This document shows, piece after piece, positions 35,299 through 46,707 of a DNA stretch of 64,000 nt. The stretch comes from Zopfochytrium polystomum (taxonomy: Eukaryota; Chytridiomycota; Chytridiomycetes; Chytridiales; Chytridiaceae). Position 1 is the stretch's first letter. Each line of letters begins with the position of its first letter. The translations under genes and the position numbers were made by a program. The DNA is taken from NCBI GenBank assembly GCA_025765615.1, contig JAIVFJ010000002.1:310001-374000 (forward strand). The letters run 5' to 3'. A model generated the notes under the pieces. That model was not told the DNA's origin. It searched no databases and was given only the letters and a program-made list of their open reading frames with translations.

Positions 35299-38200
35299 AT
35301 GCATGACAAAGCCACCACGACCCAACCCACCGACGCCGCCGCCACCGACGGCCCCGCTCGCACAACAACAACCGCGCCGTGCATGCCCACAAACGAACAA
35401 CAGCGACTCAACCACCAGGTTGAGCAGCAGCCGCTGCCAAGTTTGCGGAGATCCGCCAGGACCAGCGCAAGAGTGCTGCAACAGCAACAACAAAAGAGAC
35501 CCCAGAAGCCGCCAGCTACTGCGCTCCTGACTCCCCTGCCATCGCCTCGCGCTCAACCCACTGCCCGTTCTGCACAAGCATCGACTGCTGGCGATCCTGG
35601 AAGCCGGGCCACATTGCCGGCAACGAGGGGAAAGACCAGCTCCCGCCGTGCGACCAAGAGGGTCCGGGCAGGAACGAACCGTGAAAGCACCTCCACGATG
35701 AACACCATGAATCTTTCCATCGACCTCTCGGCTCCTGCGTCCCCATCCCTCGAGCCGAAGGCTCATAACACCGAGCAGCGAGACGATTCCTTGCTAGCTG
35801 CCGTACATGCTACCAATGGGCCGTCAACTGAGGCCTTTGATCACGCCGCAATGGATGATGAGCTTCTCGTTGAACTAAAATCAACTCAGGATGACGAGCA
35901 GATAGCCCAGCCTTGTGCGCCACTGTTCGTGGTTGAAATTAGCAATGCCTCTGTTAGAGCGCAGGCGGATGATTTTAGTCAAACAGGCGAGCAAGAGGGA
36001 TCACCTGCGGCGGCCACGTTGCGACCAACGCCGGCGGCGAACAACGCACGAAGCTCACCTGCAGCCTCTCAGAGACAACCCCACGGTGCACCCACACCAT
36101 TACCTGCTGAACCACCGCTAATGCTTTTGTACAGACGAAGATGAACTCTCCTGGGAGTCAGACAGCGATGATGGCGACTCTAGCAGAAAGCACGGCAGGT
36201 CGCAGGTTAGAGCATTGAAAATTGGAAGCGACACTTACATTCGATGACGCACAGGACAATGAACGAGGCGGAAATCAGCATCACGACCCAGCGCCCCAAG
36301 TGGCTTCCTCCTCTGCAGACCCTACCGTCATCCCAACGGATGGCGCGCATGAACTTTCACGCAACGCACGGATATCACTTGCCGACGACATAAGAGAACG
36401 GTCGCCCGGTTCACCATTCGTGGATCTCCACACAAGGGAGAATACTCTTCCTCCAATGAGTGGTAAGCCGAGTCTTACCAGATCGTTATTTTGACTTCAT
36501 TTACCCAAAGACGCTGGCAGCTCATCGGGTACACTTCAAAGAGAAGTATCCTCCGACGAACCCAACTTCAACCCTGAGTCGGAACGAAGCTTTGGTGCGA
36601 CGGCCTCTTCTCCCGGCGCGGGATCTACCGATGCAGTTCGTTTTGAGAGTGCCGAGGCTTCCCATATTAGCGCCCGCCCCAGCTACCGCTTGAAGGACAA
36701 CGACTCGAGACGGCAGCGGCCGCGCCAGTGCACCATTTGGCAGCAGAATTATGATAACGGCGCCGAGGTGCCTCCTTACGTCCACCGACCCTCTCGGGAC
36801 TCAGCGCGCGCTGGAAATATAAAATCAACATACAGACAACCCTTGCCAAAGCCGAAGCGCGACGCAGACTACATCCTTGAGAGCCCACAAAAGCGAGTAC
36901 GCGAATCTGGTCCCTCTTTGGGAGGTTACCAGTCGGAGGTCAAAAGCCTGCTGAGCCGTGAGGAGGAGCACGTAGTTGATTTCAAGAGGATTATCGGACT
37001 ATTGAAGGCAGAGGCAATGCATGAAAGCGAACAACGGCGAAGCCTTTGCCTCACTGCCGTCGAAGTGGCTGTCAAATTTTTCGACTGGGAGGCTGCAGAT
37101 AAGCTCTTCGTATTGACATCCAGACCGTGGCATTTCCATGAGGTTTTGCCGATTTTACGAGGCTATGCGTCAGTCGGGAAGTTTTCGGACTTCCAAAAGT
37201 ATTTGTACTACTGCTTTGATCCGGCCGGTGATAATGTACCCCGTCCTTCGGACCTGCTAGAGCTGTGGAAGTTTCCGAAGCTGTCTCCCAAGCTGAAGAT
37301 AACTCAGCCATTTGCAAAGATAATTGTGGAGCTTGTCAAGGGAATTCGGACGAGGTGCTCATCCAGCTGGATGAGGCATTTCAGGGCAGATCCGCAACTA
37401 AGGGCCTTTGTGGACACTGCCCTTAGTGACATGGTGGAATGTCGCATGACAACTTTGGTGGTTGAAATGGTGGATATTTTGATCAAATGGAGTTTCGAGC
37501 GCGGGCGCGAAGCGAACGACTTTGAGCCATCGCTGATGTCAGCCAGTATTCAGCAGCTGGTATTGAACTATCTCATGGATCGTGGCGCACGCCAGAGCGC
37601 GATGAGTTTGCTTGAATTTGCATCGGTGAACTCTTCTCTGCCTGTTGATACACTGCTGGATGCTGTTGCGAGATTCGCTGGTGTTGACGAACCCCCACAA
37701 TCTCAGACGAGCTTGAAGGTGCAGCTGATATGCATCTGTCTTTTGGGACTCTAATATTGCCCTTTTTGACAACAAAAGGCATTTGAGCTTGTAAGGGTGC
37801 GCCCTGTATCGGACATGAACGTGCCGAAACTTGAGGATGTCATCGATTTCGCTGTATCAGCCTCCAATCTGGATCTGTGCTTGGCGGTTTTTGACCTGAT
37901 GGGATCGAACGCGTTGGAACCCAGCTCATGGGATGTTGTTCTTCCTCCGCTGAAGCTTGCTGTTGCATGGGATAAGCTGATATCTTTCATGAAAGTCTTT
38001 TACCCTTTGCTTCCTCGGAACAGTAACGCTATTGTTCCAAGACACGTTATATCTGAAGTCATTGCCGCCTGCGCAGCTGCCCCTGAGCCACTCTGTGATT
38101 CGACACCGTTTCCACTCAGGCGTCATGCGCTTTGGTGTTTTATGTACTTGAGGCACCATAACTTGCGGAGAATTCGAAGGGATCATGCGAACCTGTTGCA

Positions 38201-39498
38201 CTTGATTTTGTCGGACAGCCATCGGGGGAACGAGTCTGTTGCAGACAATGACCAAGTTCTTGAAGTAATTCGAGACATGCTCGATTCACGTTTTTCCTTT
38301 ACACCAAACGAGGCAGCGTCACTGATTGACATCCTGGTTCAACGAGGCGACAAGAGCGGTGATTGGTCGGCGCTTTTGTTGGCCTTGATCGACATTTCCA
38401 GCATCGATCGCCTCAAAGGAAATCAAGCCTACATTTTGGACGTCGTTGTGAACAATTCGAATGGTTACAAAGCCGATCTGGCATGCGCGATCATTGAGTC
38501 AGCTCAAAAAAGGGATCCCAATGGCCTTTGGGCCGACCCAACTTCCTGGAAGACCATCTCAAAGCTTTTCGAAACCAGTTGCGGACAGGCAGCGTATCCC
38601 GCTCTTGTCACTCTTCTCAGGGGAATACGCCAGGCCTACTGTGCCAAGCAAAGTGGAAGACACGCACCAACTCGCAAGCTCTGCGGGCAGCTATTCCAGC
38701 AGATCGAAAGCGCCGCCAGCATATCCAAGAAAGCCGCAAGGACTCTTGCAATTAACGTCTTCGGCTGGGGTGTCGAATGCAATGTCCTTGCGCAGAACAC
38801 CTGCGGCAGAGGACTTCCCGGCAAAATCGACCTTCATGATTGCTTCAGCTTCACGGAGATGTCACTGACTTTTCTGTACGCGGTCGAGCATCTGTGCAGG
38901 AACGCGCGCGAAGCCATACGTCATCGTGAATACGTCGTCGTCCTTCCGAAATACATCGAACGGAACAGGCTTCGTATTCCAACGCAGCAGATCGCGAAGA
39001 CCTTTGCACGCCAGCTGGCCAACTGTGAATTGTTCACAGTCCCCCTCCAAGCCCGCGTCGCTGAGCCAGGCGAGTCCGGCACCATGGGCTATGGAACCAG
39101 TATGCCGCAAATGACGCACCTTGTCGTGAACTCCGAGGCGCTCATCTGCTTCGCGAATGAAGTTCTGGATGGCCACTTCCGTGTGGAAGATGGACCCCAG
39201 CCCGTGCACGGAAGCATCATGAACGCGTTTGCAGATATCGAGAAAACCCTGGAGGGCGGTAGCTTGCTCTTTAGTAACGCACGGGTGCCTGGCGGCGGGA
39301 GCGCGACTGGCCGACGGCCCAGCGGCGAGACGCTGCCCCGCAGGCTCGAAGCACGCATCGGGCCAGCCGTTCACGGTGACGCTGACGGTGGATGGAACTG
39401 GACCCAGTTTGGCAGGTAAGGTCTCGGAGGGCGGCTCTTTTGTTGTCGGTAATCTGGCTTGCAAGCCACCGGCTAACTCGCCTCTTGCCAGGACATAA
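35299..39498 (+). CDS. Uncharacterised 1305-aa protein: disordered N-terminus, helical C-terminus
   Basis: Six exons, join(35299..36085,36135..36205,36255..36462,36511..37718,37779..39415,39492..39498), all in phase. The first ~500 residues are Ser/Pro/Gln/Arg-rich and disordered, with an RRSART-type basic patch. The rest (~800 aa) is a predicted helical array (for instance LLKAEAMHESEQRRSLCLTA, WEAADKLFVLTSRPWHFHEV, DDMVEC-like repeats) that could be TPR/PPR-like. A more globular C-terminus contains YVVVLPKYIERNRLRIPTQQ. The last exon adds only the final Arg completion, a Thr and the stop. The family is not recognised. No signal peptide or membrane segment is visible. Nuclear or scaffold roles are possible but unsupported. 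Confidence 0.75.
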
Positions 39499-41302
39499 CC
39501 CGTGCAAAAGTTCGCCTGTTGTCGTGTGCCCTACATTTCTTCCGAACATTGCAGCACCTGTTTTTTTCATATGCTTCCTCATTTTCCATTACCCTTCTTG
39601 TTTCTGGCTGTAATGACCTCAGTTTGGGGCCAAACTTTTTGAAACAATGTAGCTATCTCCCCTGACAGTTCAATCGTGTTTCCTCCCGTCCAGTCTTTGC
39701 ATCAAATGCATCAATAATCAAATTACAGTCTCTATTCACGCGAGGGTGGTCAGCTCGTGCTTTTCTTCGTGGGACAGATGTGGGCAGATGCCTGAATCTG
39801 ACGCCGAACATCGTTTGTGTCTTCAATTCCATCAAATGCGTCCCAGACCTAACAAGTTTATCGTCGTTTCTGGATAGGGAGAGACTCTGTATTTTTAAAT
39901 TCTCTACCACTCACGATCGCGATGCATCCCGCAACGTTGCACAGTCGGGGCAATCGCGTCGAGACCCGCTGATAAAGCAGCCCACGATGGTCAATGGTCA
40001 TTCCATCCAAGCGATGAAAGTTTCCTCAGTCCCTGGTTGACTTCGTTGCAGCGATGGAACTCAACGGAAGTCTTGCAACTCCTTTGGACGAAGATTTTAG
40101 TAATAGAAGCAGACCAGTCTCCGCAGCAATCGCGAAGATGACCACTGGCCTGTTTGTCCTCGAAGACAGACGGCCATGTCAAGAATGCTACTTCCGACAA
40201 AATCGAGCTTTCTGTCATCGGACGTGCTTCGACTCCTTGTCAATCAACTTGTGTGTAGTTTTATCAATCTGTCACTTTGGCTCCTTGTCCGTCCATCAAC
40301 CAGTCTGGATGAAAATCCCCCACGCTTGACACATCGAAATCCATGTGAAGCGGATATCTGCCTGCGCCTTGCTCGAGTGAAATTCGAGCACTTGTGAAGG
40401 AGGGAGGGGTGGAAAGAAAGAGCAACCGTTAGGGTTTCACCCCCCCTGCTCGGAGTCCGCATTTGTTTCAATTGACGGATCTTTGGGGTACTGATTGGGG
40501 ATGGATGGGAGCGAGCATTCCCGTTCGTCGTGAAACACGCAAATGATTTCGACGAAAGCCGTCGCTCACAATGGTTGACCGGTCGTTTTCAACTACATCA
40601 ACCCGTTTAAGGGCGAAGCTGGTGCCCGAACAACAACCTGCTGGGCCGCTTTGAGCTTGTCGAAATCCCCCCCTTCCCTCCCCCGGCCCGCCCGCCCTGC
40701 GCAGATCGACGTTCCCTGCCCTGGTCTTATGAAGGGGAGGAGCAGCTTTCGACGCCGATCGACACGCGGCCCAGCACCGAGGACGCATGGACGTTACTCC
40801 TCAACGCGAGGAGCGCCGTTGGCGGCGGCAAAGTGGAAGCTCGTGACTTGCCAGACCTTGTGGCTCACCACCCCCAGTTTGTTCTGCAAATCCCCTTCCC
40901 GGGTTGAACGAAGCACGCAAAAGAATTCATAATCGAGCAAAGTTTGCGGACGTGCTTAGACTTTAGCGCATGCTGCTTTCTCCTCTCCCGCCGATCCTCC
41001 AGAGATTTCATTTTGCACCAACACCGCGGCTGTAACCACCAGCAAGGCTCTCTTTCTCCCATTTTTTTTTTTTTTTTTTGACATTTGTTAAACTTCTCTT
41101 TTGCACGAAATGAGTGCGCGGGTGTCTGGTGTGGTCAATTGTCTGAACGAAATCTCGAACGTGCCCAGATGGTTTCGTCCTGCGATCCTTGTCATCTTTC
41201 TCCACTCCCACCACCCGAACTCCTACCCGATCCCCACTCGCCCGCGGCCCCGCCCCCCGCGCTAACTTGCCTCTCACTGCCTCTCACTGCCTCTCACCCG
41301 AA
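39499..41302. other. 1.8-kb intergenic region
   Basis: Small ORFs occur on both strands, but none has splice-consistent extension or recognisable motifs. A poly-T run lies near 41063. A direct repeat of CTCTCACTGC, three copies, precedes the mitochondrial S16 start (41270-41300). No tRNA-like box B was found. Confidence 0.5.
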
Positions 41303-41943
41303 ATGCAGCAAGTCCGTATCCGCCTAGCCCGCTGGGGCGCGCGCAACAACCCGTTCTACGGCATCGTCGTGGCCAACAGGCAAGCTCCGCGCGACCACAA
41401 GTTCCTTGACAAGGTCGGCACGTACAACCCGATCCCCGACAAGGACAAGGTCAAGCACATTGAGCTCAACTGGGAGCGGATCAAACACTGGCTGGCGTCG
41501 GGCGCGCAGCCGACGGACCGCGTGGCGTGGCTGCTAGCAAAGGTGAGGAGGACACGGGCCCTGTTTTTGTTTTTATTTTTCGAGTGGGAAGAAAGAGAAT
41601 AGGCAGCAGCAGCTAGAACACAACACACTTGCAGGCAAACCTCATGCCGCTGACCCCGAAGCAGCTGCAGCGGCAAGGCCACCACTCCCTGTCTGACCCA
41701 AAGACGTGGAAGGTCAAGGTCATTGACCCAATGACTGGCACCGAGACGGTCTACTCGGCGGAGGAGGCGCGGCAGAAGCTGCGGGGAACCCCCGAGGAGC
41801 AGTATTTGCCCACGGACCCGGCCCCGGGGCCGAGACCGCGGGTTCCGAGGGACCTGATCAAGCTCGATGGAACGGCGCCAAAGGCGCCGCTGACTCCTGC
41901 AGAGATTTTGACGGTGGTGCAGTCGTTGACGGGTATTCGATAA
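41303..41943 (+). CDS. MRPS16: Mitochondrial small-subunit ribosomal protein bS16m
   Basis: Two exons, join(41303..41542,41635..41943), give 182 aa. The N-terminus VRIRLARWGARNNPFYGIVV and KFLDKVGTYNPIPDKDKVKHI are diagnostic of bS16. WLASGAQPTDRVAWLLAKANL is the conserved end of the bacterial-size core. A ~95-residue C-terminal extension, Pro-rich, is typical of fungal mitochondrial forms. Initiation at the ATG at 41303 leaves almost no presequence, as in other S16 proteins whose N-terminus itself is basic. It converges with the vWA gene, 214 bp apart. Confidence 0.95.
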
Positions 41944-42157
41944 TATGTTTACGAACGCATAACGTTGTTCTGTCTGCATTTGTGCTCCATGCGGGCATGA
42001 TCGCTGTGCCCAGCCCCTTGGGAGGGACTTTGTCCCGCATTATTTCACACCAAACATACTCGCCAGTCCTTGCCCTCCATGGAGCGGAGCGATTCACGCT
42101 TCGGAATTCACATGAGAAAAACTTGCAAAAACTTCATAGTGGCTCATTTTTATTTTC

Positions 42158-45100
42158 CTATCTTGGAAGCTCGACGCCTGCTTCCGTGCACCGCCGCATG
42201 TATGCCAGGATATCCCTAATCCTGTCGTTGTCCTTATTCTTCAGTCGCGCCTCCTCGTACTCCTCCGTCCACCCCAGCAGCCCCGGCCACTGCAGCTCGG
42301 CCGTGTGCCCGTGCCGGTTCGGAACTCCCACTCGGCAGCACACCATCCTTCCTGTCACGGCCGTGAGAACCTCGTCTGCACAATCCAAGCCTTCAAACAG
42401 CGCCTTCAGCTTGCCCGCGTGCCGCCTAATGGCCGGCGGCTGCATCGAAGTCCAGTCGCCGACGACGATCAGCCGCCCGAGCGTCGGCAGGTGCGACGCA
42501 GGCACGAGCGCAAGGAGGTCCGGCACGTCCATCCGCGACAGCTGGTACTGCTTGCCCAGCTGCACCAGCTTAACATCCTCCCGGAGCGCGCGGAGGAACG
42601 CCGCCTTGCCGTCGCTCGTCAGCGCGGTGCCCGCCTCGACCAGCGGCGAGATCGCGCGCGCCGCGGCGAGCTCCAGAAGCCGCTCGCGCGCGTGCGCATT
42701 GCGCCGCTCCCACCACCCGCGCGACTCGCCCGCGATGCACTCGCCAACCATCGCGCGGCCCATCGCGACAAAGCCGAGCTCTGCCGCCTCGCGTCGGCGC
42801 CACACCGGCGCCGACGTTACCGCCGCTCCCCGGTCCTCTGCCACGACTGGCTCAAACCGCGCCGGGCGGCGCGCGAGCAGCGCCGACTCGGCCATGATTC
42901 GGCGCGCGGAAGACGCGTCGAGCAGCCCGACGATCGCAGCAGGCGCCGGGATCGCACGCGCAGGGTCCGCCTGCGACAGGTCAGCGCCAAAGACGATGCG
43001 CGTGAGCAGCTCGTGCGCGGCAAAGGTCGTGCGGAACAGGGCCGTGTCCGCCACCCGCTCCGCCAGCCGGGACTCCCACCCTGCGGTTTCGCCAGCGCCG
43101 TCCGGCGGAGCGGCCTCTTCGCCGCCGGATTTGAGCCTCGGGTTCGCAAATGCTTCGCAGGGGTGGAGCTGAGCCAAGGGATCGAAGGACGAAAAATCCC
43201 AGGTGCCGCCGACGTTGGTTGAAACAAAGCACCGAGCTATTTCAGAGGGATCGACCCAGTCGGGGTAGACGGGGTCCTGGCCCGCGGCCTTGCGGCGGTT
43301 GTTGGTATTGTGAATCGCTGCTACCCGGCCCGCCGTCATTTCCTCAAACAGCTCGCGAGAGAGATCGGCCGCTGTCGAGCCTCTTGGGCCCCCCTCGGAC
43401 GTCGTCAAGCCAGCGGAGCCGAAGCGGTGCCAGTACGTGATGAGCCCAGCCACGAGCTTTGGAATGCCATCGGCGGGGTTGTTGAAGCCCTTCCCCTCCT
43501 TTAGGCTCTGCACAACCTCTGCAGCTGGCGTCCCTGCCTGCCGCTGCAGCGACCATACCAAGGACCGCATTACGTCCCATTCCGCTTCAGTCGGTCCACC
43601 AGCATCTGTGCGCTTGGCAACGTTGAAGCACATTTGCACCAACGTCGAAGCCAGAAGTCCCGGCGAAAGCGACGGAAACACGCGATAACCTCCAGACACC
43701 AAGTTTCCCTGCACAACGCCCATCAACTCTGGAAGGCCAGTCAAGACCTCAAAGGCGCGCGTCAGTACCGCGTCGCGAGGGTGAGCCATGATGAGTGCGG
43801 TGGAATACTCGCGGCCTGACATGGGGTCTTTGTACCTGATGTGGCCCTCGCGGTCCCCGTCGACCCGCATAGACACCGCCGCCAGCGCCGACACGACCGA
43901 CGCCGTCGAAATGTCGCGCACGTGCGTCGACCATGCGTCAGCGAAATCCACGCGAGTCGGGTCAAGCTTGTCCCGAGGAAATCGAACGTCGACGAATCGC
44001 ACCATCATGAGCTCCATCGCAATGCTCAGCCACTTTGACAGATCCTCCTCGTTCTTGGTCGGTAGCGCCTCGAGAGCAGTGATCGTCCCGAGTACCGTGT
44101 CCAGCAACACGTTGCAGCGGATGGCGCTCTCTCCCGCGGCGACGACCTTTTCAGCGTCGGTCAGCGGCGGCTTTGGGGCGGAGAGGGTAGAGGGTAGGTA
44201 GACCGGGGGGGTAGACCCTTCGAAACGGCGGAGCGAGTCTCGCGCCTCCGTCGCCGTCATGCCATCGTCGCCGAGGAGGTCGGTTCGGCCGAGCGCCTCC
44301 ATCATAGCGACGACGAAAAACTTGATGGACGCAGCCAGTGCTGCCGGGTTGGTCCCGCGAACCCGTCGTGTGGCGCGCTTGCCCTCGAAGCGATCCGCGG
44401 ACGTCTCAAGCAGGGTTCCGATGGCAGCCGCCAAGTCATCGGATCTCTTGTAAATATCCCGCGTGTCGCTGAGCCTGCCCGGATCGCTGTCGAGCGGGCT
44501 AAAGTCGTCTTGTTCAAGCAAAACAACACGAAATCCCCGGAGCGCGTCGAGCGTCCCCTGGCTAACGGCTTCGCCCCCTGTTATGCGCGCCTGAAGAGAC
44601 CCGAGAAGAGCTCCCAGACCGGTTGCGAGAACCTGGCTGGCACTGGTCTGCGGAAATAGAATGATGCCGTTCGTGAGCGTCGCTGCTTGCTAACAAATCA
44701 ATGCCACGATCAGATCAAAATCGACAGGCAATCGCAATCGCAATCGCAATCTTTCAATGGGAAACTTACCATATACCATGTAAGGTTTGGCGCCCCATAT
44801 AGAATTGGGACAAAGGTTACGTTGAGAGACTCAACAGTGGAATTCAAGACTTCAAAAATGTCCTCGGAAAAACCGTTTTCGGTGAGCCATTCGCGCTCTC
44901 TCAGCGCCTCCTGGGACTGGCCGTGGGACTTGTAGTGGGGATCGGCGTCGGTAATGAGAAAAACAATCACGGGCTGCCTGTGAGCGGGAATTCGATGGTT
45001 AAACACAATGAGGGAAACTAGATGATCACCAGAGCCTTGCCTTGGGGTGAATTTTTTGTTCAGCAGAGCGACACCAGCGGCCACGTTCTCAGGACCATCT

Positions 45101-45563
45101 CCGCCGTGGGCCGACACGGTTGGCGCGTCAGGCGGGCACGAAAGCTTCAGCCTCAGCCTGACGTAGTCAACAACCTCACTCTGAGACATTGTTGGAGGAG
45201 TCGCCGAAACGTAGCAGCCCTTTGCGGTTTCTGTGAATGTGTGGATGTGCAGCTGGATGCCTTGGCGCGGAACGGCACAGAAGCTCGAGACCATGGCCTT
45301 GACACCTTCGATCTGTCCTCCCACTGGTGGATGTGGATGTCATTTTCGAACCGGGGGTCCGAGACAGATGTTGTGAGCAAGAGCGTTGGCGTGGGCGTGG
45401 GGCGTGGGCACTCACTGGATCCAGTAATGTCGATGAGGAAGACGACGTGCAGGACGGCCGCATCGTTCGGTTCGGGCGTCTGCGGGGTCTGGGTGGTCGT
45501 TTCCGTCGACGGCGTGTTGGCGGCGGCTGCCGCTGATGATGGGAGAGGTACGCCGCCAGTCAT
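42158..45563 (-). CDS. von Willebrand factor A domain protein, 1077 aa
   Basis: Three exons, complement(join(42158..44689,44770..45323,45416..45563)). The vWA domain starts near residue 33 (VVFLIDITGSMGGQIEGVKA), whose DxTxS is a complete MIDAS metal-binding motif. IQLHIHTFTE, GGDGPENVAAG and VIVFLITDADPH continue the domain, and splicing of intron 1 creates the SMGG junction. The remaining ~830 residues are helical and acidic, with segments such as MELMMVRFVDVRFPRD and GGYRVFPSLSPGLLA. No named domain is recognised, and no alpha-kinase signature as in Dictyostelium VwkA is visible. No signal peptide, so intracellular. The high GC of the C-terminal exon stands out against the promoter regions. 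Confidence 0.85.
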
Positions 45564-46707
45564 CCTTGCCTGTGTCTCTCTCGCTTCCTCGCTCTGTCTC
45601 TCTCTTTGGTGTCCGTATCTGTCGCTGTCTTCCCGCTTTCTCTCTGTCCCGCTCCTCAGCTTAACCCCGAACGAACTTTCCTCCTGATATAAAACTGTCC
45701 GCTGTTGCGCTGTTGCAATGGCGGGTGAATCAGAGAAAGCAGTGGGGTGAAATGTTGTTTCCCAGTCGTGTACTGCGCCGGTTGTCTTGCATATTGCAGG
45801 GAAGCAGGAAAACTGGGCCTCCCTGTCTTGCTTTGCCGGAAAATCGGGTTGCGCGCCACGTCATTCGCTAACGCTTGCAACCTCGACGCTGATGCTTGGT
45901 GACTGCGGCGACTGCCTTGGGAGGGGGTACTGGGGGGATGGCAACGCGTAGCCTTCCGGTCTGGCAAGTTCGGCGAATGGGCATTTGCTGGCCCAACTGC
46001 TGCCCGCGTTTTTGAAATGTTAGTCGGCTTTACCTTTCTGATGAAGTATGGGGCTCGTTGAACAAACGAGAATGCGTATGTTCTGAGTGTTTAATCCAAT
46101 TCTGTCGTCAATAAGTACCATCGACGATTTATTTATTTTTTTCTTTTGTTTCCTGGCACGGTCATCACTCGAGGCGTTTGCAAGATGTCCAGTTATCGCG
46201 GAATGGGCAAATGACAACCCCAAGTGACTGACTTGTCGTCAGCCGTATTCAGTCCGTACTTTCTTTTTTTTTATTTTTTTTTTTTTTTTTTTTTTGGTGA
46301 GCAAACGAGGTTGAGAGTGTTTCACAATTCTGTCCCAGACCTGTCGTTCTCCGCCGGCGGTTCAAAAACAAAGACATGATTCATAAATCAGAAGTTGCCA
46401 CCGACATCGTCGCACTTATTTATTTATTTATTTACTGAATTCGTTCACTGAGAAATATGGCGCATGAGAAGGGTGCAAGCAATCCGGCGCATCCCAGAGA
46501 GAAGATGAGTCGCGACAGCGATGTGCGATGAGGCAGTCGGTCCTCGACATTTCCAAGAGCAGCAGACAGAGAGCATGAACTTGTCACACTTCTTTCTTTC
46601 TTTCTTTTTGTTTTGTTGTTTTCTTTCTTGCTTTTCGCTCTGCTTTCACTCTGCTTTCACTCCCACTCCATTACATCCTTCGTGAAATCTGAGGCAAGCC
46701 AGCAGCC
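45564..46707. promoter_or_regulatory. Divergent promoter region between the vWA gene and RRP5
   Basis: About 1.1 kb with long poly-T/poly-A runs near 46259-46296 and an ATTT tandem near 46418-46435. No gene is supported here. Confidence 0.5.

Noticed and set aside
42305..43222. Arg-rich plus-strand frame opposite the vWA gene
   Set aside because: Composition is explained by high-GC antisense of a real coding exon.
46259..46296. Long homopolymer run as a possible poly-A tail of a retrogene
   Set aside because: No reverse-transcribed gene body or target duplication was found next to it. Similar runs occur in many introns and spacers here.
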